Shown here piece after piece: positions 7,701-13,337 of a DNA stretch of 13,337 nt (position 1 is its first letter; each line of letters opens with the position of its first letter). The DNA is from an uncultured Eubacteriales bacterium (lineage in GTDB: Bacteria > Bacillota > Clostridia > UMGS1883). A program made the translations under genes and the position numbers. Where the stretch lies: NCBI GenBank assembly GCA_905195005.1, contig CAJJUC010000055.1:1-13337 (forward strand). The letters run 5' to 3'. The notes under the pieces are model-generated. The model ran no database searches and was not told where the DNA came from. It was given only the letters and a program-made list of their open reading frames with translations.

Positions 7701-8313
7701 GCGGCTCAACGCGATCCGTCAGCTCCGAAAGAATGTCACGCACACGCGTTAAATTGTCTTCCGTGTGTGCAAGCTTGCGCTCCGCTTCATTTTTTCTGTA
7801 GCGGTATTTTGATATTCCGGCAGCCTCCTCAAAAATCTGGCGGCGTTCGTCACCCTTTGACGAAACGATTTCCGCAATCTTTCCCTGGCCGACAATCGAA
7901 TAACCGTCTCTTCCCAGACCCGTGTCCATAAACATTTCGTTAATATCCTTAAGCCTGCACGGATTACGATTTATCAGATACTCACTGTCACCGCTGCGGA
8001 AAACACGCCTTGTCACCTCAACCTCGTTGTAATCACATTCGAGAAAGTGCGTTGAATTATCAAGCACAAGCGAAACCTCCGCATACCCGAGCGGCTTGCG
8101 CTTCTGCGTTCCGGCAAAGATAACGTCCTCCATTTTGCCGCCGCGCAGCGTTTTCGCGCTCTGTTCGCCCATAACCCAGCGGATTGCGTCCGATATATTG
8201 CTTTTTCCGCTGCCGTTCGGCCCGACAATTGCCGTGACCCCCTGATGAACTTCAATAACCGTCTTCTCGGCAAATGATTTGAAGCCTTGCAGCACAATCC
8301 TTTTCAGGTACAT
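4747..8313 (-). CDS. smc: Chromosome segregation ATPase SMC
   Basis: This is a complete 1188-aa SMC with a normal domain layout. The N-terminal ATPase half has MYLKRIVLQGFKSFAEKT and Walker A GPNGSGKS (31-38). A first coiled coil runs about 170-505 and a hinge about 520-675 (from KYRGKLVGVL to LLQPGGSVTGG). The returning coiled coil runs about 680-1020. The C-terminal half has the signature LSGGE (1092-1096), Walker B FLVLDE (1116-1121) and the switch histidine H1152. SMC acts as a homodimer with ScpA and ScpB to compact and resolve the chromosome. The start ATG 8313 has only a weak GGTG-like ribosome site. A promoter lies at 8382-8410. The common upstream neighbour rnc is missing; the next gene upstream is divergent. 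Confidence 0.98.
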   Translation of the reverse strand: MYLKRIVLQGFKSFAEKTVIEVHQGVTAIVGPNGSGKSNISDAIRWVMGEQSAKTLRGGKMEDVIFAGTQKRKPLGYAEVSLVLDNSTHFLECDYNEVEVTRRVFRSGDSEYLINRNPCRLKDINEMFMDTGLGRDGYSIVGQGKIAEIVSSKGDERRQIFEEAAGISKYRYRKNEAERKLAHTEDNLTRVRDILSELTDRVEPLRRQSEKAIKFLDLREELKGIEISALLEIIDAKRADAKKTGQIYADAAAEFESAKQALDEGNKKSDELYAAIKETDGEIEEKRQRLSKLEGEGAAVENERALLENNIENHKTNIVRIEGELAGWSKREDELRETKKKIEQEKVGFSIKCNDMESELAALEGEDRALSGELAAKNKSLEEARENAISLRQKKAEAQSRIESIELVTRNIETRRFSVEVDIASAADDIRTLTAELSALDGKCTDAQIKTQKAGDDVFNIRRDQQADSQKISELKNKYNEISSAYGEKQGRRKMLVEMERGLEGYARGVRELLKAESEGKYRGKLVGVLSKLVSTDKKYITAVETALGNAMQNIVVDTEEDAKQAIEYLKEKRLGRVTFLPITSQEGRRLDNEERIMKNRGAVAVACDVVSADDKIRNVVDALLGRTVIMDNMDNAIALARATHYKFKIVTLGGELLQPGGSVTGGSTNRAQALLGRNDEIELLAKQCDELNRESEKIDAEIDSLTDRLAGLRDAENKLRAELSRCENDEHKLKAEHEMKESLLKMAKERLDKFSKEKEQISGQQTDTDESKRKLREVIEGSDELIEHAEELISERQNAVRTVVVKREELSVKIIDKKMQINNARKDTELAQQRIESVMQSILNSKSDFDERKSQIANEENAIAALNAQVEQNNMRAAQCAAAVQSVRDEIQAYLSGRSGSDSELETLREQIKEMNDKILILQSEVVRIESKKNKIDEDLENAASRLWDDYELTYNSAMELKKDIGSLPAAQKRISELKSAIKSLGNINVDAIEEYKDVKERYEFLSSQVSDMEKAKADLQKLIGEMMNIMREQFAEKFVIINRNFGKSFVDLFGGGKAEVRLVDPIDTLESPIEIEVQPPGKKLQNLTLLSGGEHALTAIALLFALLQVSPAPFLVLDEIEAALDDENVYRFGDYIRNYGNSTQFVVITHRRGTMEAADVLYGVTMQERGVSRLLSMKLEDVALEE

Positions 8314-8334
8314 TTTTTCACCGTCTTTTCGTTT

Positions 8335-8362
8335 GAGCCGCCGTTTTTCTTTTCTGCGGCTC
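8335..8362 (-). promoter_or_regulatory. Hairpin in the smc leader
   Basis: GAGCCGC (8335-8341) and GCGGCTC (8356-8362) form a 7-bp stem with a 14-nt A/G-rich loop (as RNA from the minus strand), in the leader between the predicted smc start of transcription (about 8375) and the smc ATG (8313). Read on the plus strand it is followed by TTTTTT (8363-8368) and would resemble a terminator, although no plus-strand gene precedes it. It might block antisense transcripts running out of smc; this is inference. Confidence 0.45.
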
Positions 8363-8381
8363 TTTTTTCACAATATCATAA

Positions 8382-8410
8382 ATTGTATCATATTTCGGAA
8401 AAGATTGCAA
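8382..8410 (-). promoter_or_regulatory. Predicted promoter of smc-ftsY
   Basis: On the minus strand, TTGCAA (8410-8405) and TACAAT (8387-8382) are spaced by 17 nt, and a TG one base upstream of the -10 box makes an extended -10. The -35 box is a partial match (4/6). The predicted leader is about 60 nt. Confidence 0.65.
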
Positions 8411-8426
8411 CCGTTCTTTTTTATAT

Positions 8427-8540
8427 TGCAGGAAATCTTTTTTAATTGGCAGAAAATTGCGTTGAATGCAGTAACGAAAAATCAAAATTACTATGTTATT
8501 TTGTGCCTGCAGGCAAAGCTTCTGCAGGAAGTTTTTTTAA
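8427..8540. repeat. TGCAGGAA near-duplicates and a 12-bp palindrome between the divergent promoters
   Basis: TGCAGGAAATCTTTTTTAA (8427-8445) recurs as TGCAGGAAGTTTTTTTAA (8523-8540). Between them lies a perfect palindrome TGCCTGCAGGCA (8504-8515). CCTGCAG (8506-8512) can also pair with CTGCAGG (8522-8528) to form a 7-bp stem followed by AAG and seven T on the plus strand. The block sits between the smc promoter and the promoter of the secreted protein. It could be an operator, or a plus-strand terminator that isolates the downstream promoter; the sequence alone does not decide. Confidence 0.4.
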
Positions 8541-8571
8541 AATACCGTACTTTTAAATATAAATCGGGGGA

Positions 8572-8601
8572 TTGACTGCCGCGGGTTAATTATGTTACAA
8601 T
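8572..8601 (+). promoter_or_regulatory. Promoter of the secreted protein/ABC/two-component operon
   Basis: TTGACT (8572-8577) and TACAAT (8596-8601) are separated by 18 nt, and TG at 8593-8594 gives an extended -10 (TGTTACAAT). Transcription should begin near 8608, leaving a leader of about 165 nt before the ATG at 8774. Confidence 0.75.
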
Positions 8602-8607
8602 ACAATA

Positions 8608-8773
8608 AAGAATCAGGCAACATAAATTGGATAAAAGTAATATTATTTAATAAAAATTTAAGATAAGGTTTAGCGATTTTCAACCTCGGTGGTTTATTAT
8701 ATGACTGTAGGGTCCTACAGGGGGTGATTTTCCCTGTAAACGGCCGGTATCGGCAGAAAGGAAGGATTATAAT
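8608..8773 (+). promoter_or_regulatory. Structured 5' leader with alternative hairpins
   Basis: The leader carries several short stems, some of which exclude each other. AGGTT (8666-8670) or GGTT (8691-8694) can pair with the same AACC(T) at 8682-8686. CTGTAG (8705-8710) pairs with CTACAG (8715-8720), but TACAGGG (8716-8722) can instead pair with CCCTGTA (8732-8738). GCCG-GTAT-CGGC (8743-8754) follows just before the ribosome site AAAGGAAGG. I do not recognise a known riboswitch class. The alternatives suggest regulated folding, which is inference. Confidence 0.45.
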
Positions 8774-10066
8774 ATGAAATTAAACAAAAAATCAATCATC
8801 GGATTATTTCTCACGGGGGTGCTTATTTCCGGAACGGTCGCTTCGGCTGATGTGCTTATAGGCGACGGCTACAACGGGGCTAAGCAGGCGCTCAAGCGCA
8901 CAACCAAAACGCTTTCAAAAGATGCTGACAGCTTTACGGCAGCGTTCAGCTACGAGATTAAGTTTGACGGCGAGCTCCGCGCAAGCGAATCAAGCGAAAG
9001 CAAGTATGACATTAAGTCTCAGAAAAGACTGGAACAAAGTACATCTTACGGGTATAAAGACGGTGAAAGCTCCTCTTTCCGGTATGAAGATTCGAAAAAA
9101 TCAATTTCATACTACAGCCGGGATGATTCGTACTATCAGTCAAATTTCTCCGGCAATGATGAAAGAAGCGTTGGCTTTGCGGATCCCTTCGATGATGATA
9201 TTTCAAAGGACGCCGAAAAGGTTATTGACGCTTTCGTAAGCAATATGAAAGATTATGTTCAGACCAAAGACACCGCGGACGGCGGCAAGCTTTATTTCGG
9301 AAGCGTTGACAGCAGCCAGATGCCCGTGTTTGCAAATGCGCTTACCTCATTTGTCGCAAAGTATACGTTGCTTGACGAATACAACTGTGAGAATATGGGT
9401 ATTCCCAAGCTTGACGGAAGCCTTTACTGCAGCGAGGCATCGGGGAAAATATTGCAGAACGGGGATGGGCTTCTTGACAGCATTATCGGAACGGCATCTC
9501 TCATCGGAACGGAAAAAGGCGGCAATGAGCATACAATTGACTTAACTTTTTCAATCAAATTTTCGGACATTAACAACACAAAAATAAAAGAACCGGATGT
9601 TGATGAAAGCAAGCTGACGGTTTATGATGAAACGGAGGACGATTTGCGCTATCGCCTTACCGATGCCAATATCGGAACATACCGCGGCAATATGACGGTA
9701 AGAAACAACAATTCGTTTGAGAAGCTCGGCGATGTGCAGCTTGATATTTTATCCGTTTCGGATGATGGAAAAACGGCTGATGCACATATCGTTATAAACG
9801 GCTCCGACAGCATTGACAGTGACATAACGCTTAAAAGAGCTTCGGAGGACAAATATGAAACGAATTACCGGTTTGAGTACACATCGGCAGATGGCGAAGC
9901 TCAGCACGGACTTGTTGAATTGGATACATATATAGGGCAACACGGTGCAAACATGTTTATTCATTTAAATGTTCAAATAGAAGACAACAGCGATAACACA
10001 GTCTTTGGTTGGAGCAATTCAAATGCTCCCGGAAGTACGATTCTGGTTTCGAAAATATTTGACTGA
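8774..10066 (+). CDS. Secreted protein of unknown function, first gene of an ABC/two-component operon
   Basis: This 430-aa protein has a clear signal peptide: positive MKLNKK, a hydrophobic core, and a likely cleavage site after A25 (ASA before D26). There is no lipobox and no sortase signal. The mature part (about 405 aa) is strongly acidic and rich in Ser, Asp and Tyr, with alternating polar and hydrophobic stretches such as FTAAFSYEIKFDGEL and HTIDLTFSIKFSD that suggest mostly beta structure. This is loosely like LolA- or LppX-type lipoprotein folds, but only as an impression. I do not recognise the family. The start ATG 8774 has AAAGGAAGG at 8 nt spacing. It is the first gene after the promoter at 8572-8601 and is followed by ABC ATPase, permease and sensor kinase genes, so it may act outside the membrane as a sensor, binding partner or client of that system. 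Confidence 0.8.
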   Translation: MKLNKKSIIGLFLTGVLISGTVASADVLIGDGYNGAKQALKRTTKTLSKDADSFTAAFSYEIKFDGELRASESSESKYDIKSQKRLEQSTSYGYKDGESSSFRYEDSKKSISYYSRDDSYYQSNFSGNDERSVGFADPFDDDISKDAEKVIDAFVSNMKDYVQTKDTADGGKLYFGSVDSSQMPVFANALTSFVAKYTLLDEYNCENMGIPKLDGSLYCSEASGKILQNGDGLLDSIIGTASLIGTEKGGNEHTIDLTFSIKFSDINNTKIKEPDVDESKLTVYDETEDDLRYRLTDANIGTYRGNMTVRNNNSFEKLGDVQLDILSVSDDGKTADAHIVINGSDSIDSDITLKRASEDKYETNYRFEYTSADGEAQHGLVELDTYIGQHGANMFIHLNVQIEDNSDNTVFGWSNSNAPGSTILVSKIFD

Positions 10067-10081
10067 TTTAGGCGGCTTTTG

Positions 10082-10111
10082 CGGGCAGCGGCGGATTTTC
10101 CGCCGCTCCCG
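10082..10111 (+). promoter_or_regulatory. Strong GC-rich hairpin between the secreted protein and ABC ATPase genes
   Basis: CGGG (10082-10085) pairs with CCCG (10108-10111) around a small internal loop and a 9-bp perfect stem AGCGGCGGA/TCCGCCGCT (10087-10095/10099-10107) with a TTT loop. The closing A-T pair of the inner stem competes with the internal loop. No T-run follows, so it is not a standard intrinsic terminator. It could protect the 3' end of the upstream message and set unequal expression of the two genes. Confidence 0.5.
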
Positions 10112-10135
10112 TGTTCTGCCGGAAGGAGGAACTGA

Positions 10136-10861
10136 ATGGATAAGGCAATAATGGTGCAGGAGCTGTGCAAAAAATATAAAAACGGACGCGGAATCGAAAA
10201 TGTTTCCTTTGATGTTGATGAAGGTGAAATTTTCGGATTTCTCGGGCCGAACGGCGCAGGAAAAACAACGGCGCTTAAAATTCTCACCGGACTTATAAGG
10301 GCGGACAGCGGAAGCGCGTGCATATTCGGACACGATATTGCGGACGATTACGAAAAAGCCATGGCGAACGTCGGGGCAATTATAGAAGCGGTTGCCCCCT
10401 TCCCTTATCTGACGGCATATGAAAACATGTGCGTTGCCTCACGCTACTACGATGGCGTGACCGATGCAAGAATTGACGAATGCCTTGAAAGCACGGGAAT
10501 TCTTAAATTCAAAAACGAAAAAGCAAAGGGATTTTCACTCGGAATGAAGCAGCGGCTCGGAATTTCGATGGCGCTTATATCGAATCCGCGCGTGATGATT
10601 CTCGATGAGCCGCTTAACGGACTTGACGTTGAGGGCATGGTTGAAATGCGGACGCTGATTCAAAGACTTTCAAAGGAGAATAAAACTTCTTTTCTGATTT
10701 CAAGTCATCTGATACATGATGTTGAACTGACATGCACCAAAATCGGAATACTCTACAACGGTAAAATGCTCGGTGTGGATTATACCGATAATATACTGAT
10801 GAATTATTCATCACTCGAAAACTATTATCTGAGCGAGGTGGATTTAAATGCACAACCTTAA
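10136..10861 (+). CDS. ABC transporter ATP-binding protein (BcrA/LanF-like)
   Basis: This 241-aa ATPase subunit shows Walker A GPNGAGKT (37-44), the variant signature FSLGMKQR (133-140), Walker B VMILDE (153-158), the D-loop NGLD (161-164) and the switch histidine H191. The FSLGMKQR form and the PYLTAYENM segment (90-98) are typical of ATPases paired with ABC-2 permeases in bacitracin or lantibiotic self-protection systems, but the same subgroup includes many exporters of unknown substrate. The start ATG 10136 has AAGGAGG at 6 nt spacing. The last 14 nt overlap the permease gene, indicating coupled translation and a one-to-one complex at the membrane. Substrate is not predictable from sequence. 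Confidence 0.93.
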   Translation: MDKAIMVQELCKKYKNGRGIENVSFDVDEGEIFGFLGPNGAGKTTALKILTGLIRADSGSACIFGHDIADDYEKAMANVGAIIEAVAPFPYLTAYENMCVASRYYDGVTDARIDECLESTGILKFKNEKAKGFSLGMKQRLGISMALISNPRVMILDEPLNGLDVEGMVEMRTLIQRLSKENKTSFLISSHLIHDVELTCTKIGILYNGKMLGVDYTDNILMNYSSLENYYLSEVDLNAQP

Positions 10862-11591
10862 AGCTGCTTACATTAATGAGCTTTACAAGCTTTCAAAAAA
10901 GAAAAAGCTTGTTGTTGCGGCTCTTCTATGCCTTGCAATAATTGCCGTTGCAGCGGTTATAACATGCACGGTAAACAATTTTATGGGAATTAATCTGACG
11001 GGAAATTATGAGTTTTCCGTGATGGTGCTGCCGGTCTTTCTCAATATTGTCATACCGCTCTTTACAATATTTATATGCATCGACATGTTCTGCGCGGAAT
11101 ACAGCTCCAATACCATGAAAACGGCGCTTTTATCGCCTGCGTCGCGCCTGAAAATTTTCTGTGCGAAAATCGGCGCAGCGCTGACGGTTATCGCCTCCAT
11201 GCTGCTGCTTATAATGTTTTCATCTTTTATAGTTTCAATTTTTATCAAGCACACTCATTTCAGCTTTATAAAAATATTGATTTCGTACATAATTTCGATG
11301 ATTCCGCTGACGGTTATATGCCTGCTCGCCGTGCTTGTTTCGAATCTTATGAAGGGCAGCGGCAGCTCGTTTCTCGTTTGTGTTATAGCGCTTCTTGCGT
11401 TCAAAGCGTTTGAAGTGATTTATCCCGCCGCGTCGTCGTTTTTCTTCACGTCGGGAATTAACATGTATGTACTTATTAATGCTCGGCTGGTCGGAATTGC
11501 AAAAGTAATCAGGCTTATGCTGATTTCGGTCGGATATATTATAATGCTCTTTGCCGGTGGCTTTGCGCTTTTCGAGAGCAAGGAAATATAA
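10848..11591 (+). CDS. ABC-2 type transporter permease
   Basis: This 247-aa integral membrane protein has a positively charged cytoplasmic start (KLSKKKK, 14-20) and six likely membrane segments: about 21-42, 57-79, 107-133, 141-166, 172-195 and 214-241. Between the second and third is CAEYSSNTMKTALLSPASR (82-100), the cytoplasmic coupling region typical of ABC-2 permeases of the BcrB/LanE-G kind. It overlaps the ATPase gene by 14 nt, so the two form one transporter. Size and topology fit a half-transporter that dimerises. A role in export or removal of a peptide or lipid-linked molecule is inferred from family and context only. Confidence 0.88.
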   Translation: MHNLKAAYINELYKLSKKKKLVVAALLCLAIIAVAAVITCTVNNFMGINLTGNYEFSVMVLPVFLNIVIPLFTIFICIDMFCAEYSSNTMKTALLSPASRLKIFCAKIGAALTVIASMLLLIMFSSFIVSIFIKHTHFSFIKILISYIISMIPLTVICLLAVLVSNLMKGSGSSFLVCVIALLAFKAFEVIYPAASSFFFTSGINMYVLINARLVGIAKVIRLMLISVGYIIMLFAGGFALFESKEI

Positions 11592-11611
11592 GTCTCAGGG
11601 TGTGATTAACT

Positions 11612-12952
11612 ATGAAAAAAAAGCTGTTTGCATACGGAATATATATGCTTGGAATCTCCTCGGTCATTTCGGCGCTGATTGTCATATGCACATCGTCGCT
11701 GCTGCTTGCTTCAAAGGATATCAAGTATAAAAACGGAGTGGTTGAATCCGAGGTTATCGTCATGCATGACGGAAAACAGGTTTATGCAACGCATAACTAT
11801 TCCGAGATTCAGCTGCAGAATATTCTGCTTACCGCGAAAAACGGCTCTCTCACCTACCGCGAAAACGGGGTCATCTACAGGGTATCACAACAGACATATA
11901 AGGACGGAGCAATTTTGCTTCGTCTTTCGCCGGTTATTGATATCGGATATGCGGAAAAACTTATATTTGTCTTGTATGCAGCTTCATTTGTAATAATATA
12001 TATTCTTGTGCTTTTGCTCGTTCTCAGACGGATAGGGCGCGGCATTGTTCAGCCGCTCGAAACGCTCACCGAGCACACGCGGCTGCTTGCATCGGGCAGC
12101 TTGGATGAAAATATTCCCGACGAGGGAGTGAGCGAAATCAATGCCCTCGGGAAAGAAATTGAAACGCTCCGGCTAAGGCTGAAAAAAGAGGTATATCAAA
12201 ACAAAAAATCAGCCGACAGCCGAAAATTTCTGATATCAAGCATGTCGCACGATTTAAGAACGCCGATAACCTCGCTGCACGGTTATCTTGAGGGGATAAT
12301 CGACGGCGTTGCAGACTCGGAGGAAAAGCGCGGATTATACGTTCGCAAGGCGCTCGAAAAGGTTGATTTGATTAACAGAATGATAGGCGATCTTCTGCTT
12401 TATTCCAAGCTTGACCAAAATCAGATAGAATTTCACTGCACCTATGTCGATATTGCAAAATATCTTGAAGCTTTTATGCTTGACAGCAAGCTTTATTTCA
12501 GCCGCGGTCAGAAAAAAATAACGTTCGAAAATGAATTGCAGGCGAATTATTCGGTTTATATCGACGTTTCGCAGTTTGACAGGGTTATGAGCAACATCAC
12601 ATCAAACGCATACAAGTATATTCCCGAAAAAACAGGGCTTGTCCGAATAATGCTCCGCGAAAATTCGTCCGGCGTCATAATCGAAGTGCACGACAACGGC
12701 TCGGGTATAAGCGCAGAGGATCTCCCGAAAATATTCGACCGTTTTTACCGCTGTGAAAAATCGCGTCAGATAAAAGGGTCGAGCGGGCTCGGACTTGCGA
12801 TTTCGAAGCAGATTGTTGAAAATATGAACGGGCGCATCTGGGCTGTCAGCAAGGAGGGCGCAGGAACTTCGATTATGATAACATTCAAAAAACACTTAAT
12901 GAAAGGGGCTGAGGCTGATGGCAGCCGAAACGAAGAAAATACTGATAATTGA
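11612..12952 (+). CDS. Sensor histidine kinase (HAMP, HisKA, HATPase)
   Basis: This complete 446-aa membrane kinase has TM1 at about 10-33, an extracellular sensor region of about 80 residues (34-115) and TM2 at about 117-138. A HAMP domain follows (about 139-195). The dimerisation and phosphotransfer domain has SMSHDLRTP with phospho-acceptor H213. The ATPase domain has the N box with N328 and N332, G1 DNGSGI (361-366), F box FDRFYR (375-380) and G2 SGLGLAIS (391-398). All key residues are present. It belongs to the EnvZ/PhoR-like class and not to the short-sensor BceS type, because of the sizeable external loop. It starts 20 nt after the permease gene. Its last 35 nt overlap the response regulator start, as is common for kinase-regulator pairs. 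Confidence 0.95.
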   Translation: MKKKLFAYGIYMLGISSVISALIVICTSSLLLASKDIKYKNGVVESEVIVMHDGKQVYATHNYSEIQLQNILLTAKNGSLTYRENGVIYRVSQQTYKDGAILLRLSPVIDIGYAEKLIFVLYAASFVIIYILVLLLVLRRIGRGIVQPLETLTEHTRLLASGSLDENIPDEGVSEINALGKEIETLRLRLKKEVYQNKKSADSRKFLISSMSHDLRTPITSLHGYLEGIIDGVADSEEKRGLYVRKALEKVDLINRMIGDLLLYSKLDQNQIEFHCTYVDIAKYLEAFMLDSKLYFSRGQKKITFENELQANYSVYIDVSQFDRVMSNITSNAYKYIPEKTGLVRIMLRENSSGVIIEVHDNGSGISAEDLPKIFDRFYRCEKSRQIKGSSGLGLAISKQIVENMNGRIWAVSKEGAGTSIMITFKKHLMKGAEADGSRNEENTDN

Positions 12953-13130
12953 GGATGACTAAAGCATTGCGGAAATCCAAAAGGATTATCTTGAAATGAG
13001 CGGCTACAGCGTTGACTGCGCATATGACGGAGAGAGCGGAATACAGAAATATATTTCCGGGCAGTACAGCCTCATAATTCTCGATTTGATGATTCCGAAA
13101 ATGAGCGGTTTTGAAATTCTTGAAAAAATC
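12918..13130 (+). pseudogene. Response regulator receiver domain, interrupted by a stop and truncated at a chimeric junction
   Basis: This is the cognate response regulator of the kinase, starting at ATG 12918 inside the kinase gene, with an AGGGG-like ribosome site 9 nt upstream. It reads KKILIIEDD (6-14, acidic pocket E12, D13), then a TAA stop at codon 15 (12960-12962) where most regulators have a sense codon such as Glu. The frame then goes on cleanly through SIAEIQ and LIILDLMIPKMSGFEIL, with phospho-acceptor D56. A single base change (GAA to TAA) would explain the stop. After residue 71 the sequence is no longer a receiver domain but MiaB (see next entry), so the phospho-signalling C-terminal half and any DNA-binding domain are missing. 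I infer a natural full-length regulator damaged by sequence or assembly error at the window end, rather than a biologically truncated one. Confidence 0.85.
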
Positions 13131-13337
13131 GGATATGAGGAAACTGATGATGAAAAGGCTGCTGATTTTTTGATCATGAATACCTGTACTGTGCGTGAGA
13201 ATGCAAACCAGAAGGTATACGGTCATTTAGGAATGTACCAGAGCAGAAAGAAGAAAGCACCTCACCGTATGATTGCTATCTGCGGCTGTATGATGCAGGA
13301 GCCAGATGAGGTTGCAAAGATTCGCAGCAGCTACCGT
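13116..13337 (+). CDS. miaB: Partial MiaB (tRNA methylthiotransferase) N-terminal domain, fused in frame to the response regulator
   Basis: From ILEKIG (13116-13133) onward the frame encodes GYEETDDEKAADF, NTCTVRENAN and CGCMMQEP, which are diagnostic of the N-terminal UPF0004 domain of MiaB. MiaB adds the 2-methylthio group to i6A37 in tRNA. Two of the three conserved cluster cysteines are seen (codon 13185-13187 and the CGC pair at 13281-13289). The first, in the GCQMN motif, would lie before the junction and is absent, as is the normal MiaB start. The end is cut by the window. Codon choice differs from the operon: prolines are CCT and CCA and alanine is often GCT, whereas CCG/CCC and GCG/GCA/GCC prevail upstream. 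It probably comes from another locus or another organism. It cannot be a functional MiaB in this arrangement. Confidence 0.85.
   Translation, partial: MLEKIGYEETDDEKAADFLIMNTCTVRENANQKVYGHLGMYQSRKKKAPHRMIAICGCMMQEPDEVAKIRSSYR

Noticed and set aside
6100..7801. Long plus-strand open frames (388 and 288 codons) opposite smc
   Set aside because: They lie wholly antisense to a well-supported SMC coding sequence, have no recognisable domains and have biased low-complexity composition (Ser/Phe/Arg-rich), as expected from the complement of coiled-coil coding DNA.
8279..8575. Plus-strand 98-codon open frame across the smc start and intergenic region
   Set aside because: It overlaps the smc start, crosses both the smc promoter and the downstream operon's -35 region, and its product has no signal, domain or convincing ribosome site.
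8608..8773. Known riboswitch classes (c-di-GMP, purine, glycine, guanidine, fluoride and similar)
   Set aside because: I looked for their conserved core bases in the leader and found none; the leader is reported only as an unassigned structured element.
12918..13337. TAA as a recoded sense codon in the response regulator
   Set aside because: Other genes in the window end normally at TAA, TGA and TAG, and no other conserved gene has an internal TAA, so stop-codon reassignment is not supported.

Overview
The window looks like chromosome from an uncultured Gram-positive of the class Clostridia (Bacillota). Several things point that way. The housekeeping genes are of clostridial type: smc-ftsY, rpsF-ssb-rpsR, a zinc-type S18, and the TIGR03960/TIGR03936 radical-SAM pair. 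Shine-Dalgarno sites are strong (GGAGG), TTG starts occur, and sigma-A promoters are clear. The secreted proteins carry Gram-positive lipobox or signal-peptide N-termini. No RNA gene, insertion sequence, CRISPR array or prophage is visible.

Layout. (1) 1-1302, plus strand: the 3' part of a TIGR03960-type radical SAM gene, overlapped by its partner, a TIGR03936 (DUF2344) protein. This unit meets a convergent gene tail to tail. Its best terminator lies inside that opposing gene (1341-1384). (2) 8313-1295, minus strand: smc and ftsY from a promoter at about 8382-8410; then rpsF, ssb and rpsR from a near-perfect sigma-A promoter (3761-3789); then a small DUF4830-like lipoprotein and an Elp3-like radical SAM enzyme. 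A 12-bp hairpin between rpsR and the lipoprotein gene buries the lipoprotein's ribosome binding site. In many Clostridia the Elp3-like gene sits between rnc and smc; here it lies at the far end of the array and rnc is not adjacent to smc. (3) 8314-8773: a 460-bp divergent intergenic region with one promoter for each direction, near-duplicate TGCAGGAA blocks, and a leader of about 165 nt with mutually exclusive hairpins on the plus strand. (4) 8774-13130, plus strand: an operon of a secreted protein of unknown function, an ABC ATPase, an ABC-2 permease, a sensor histidine kinase and its response regulator. It reads as a self-contained envelope-sensing and transport module.

The right end is abnormal. 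The response regulator has an in-frame TAA at codon 15. At a shared segment encoding ILEKIG (13116-13133) the reading frame passes without a break from a receiver domain into the N-terminal domain of the tRNA methylthiotransferase MiaB, with different codon choice. I read this as a chimeric junction, most likely an assembly error at a contig end, though real recombination is not excluded. The last ~200 bases should not be treated as the natural neighbour of the operon.

The best candidate for new biology is the secreted protein/ABC/two-component operon with its structured leader. No gene in it shows its ligand or substrate.
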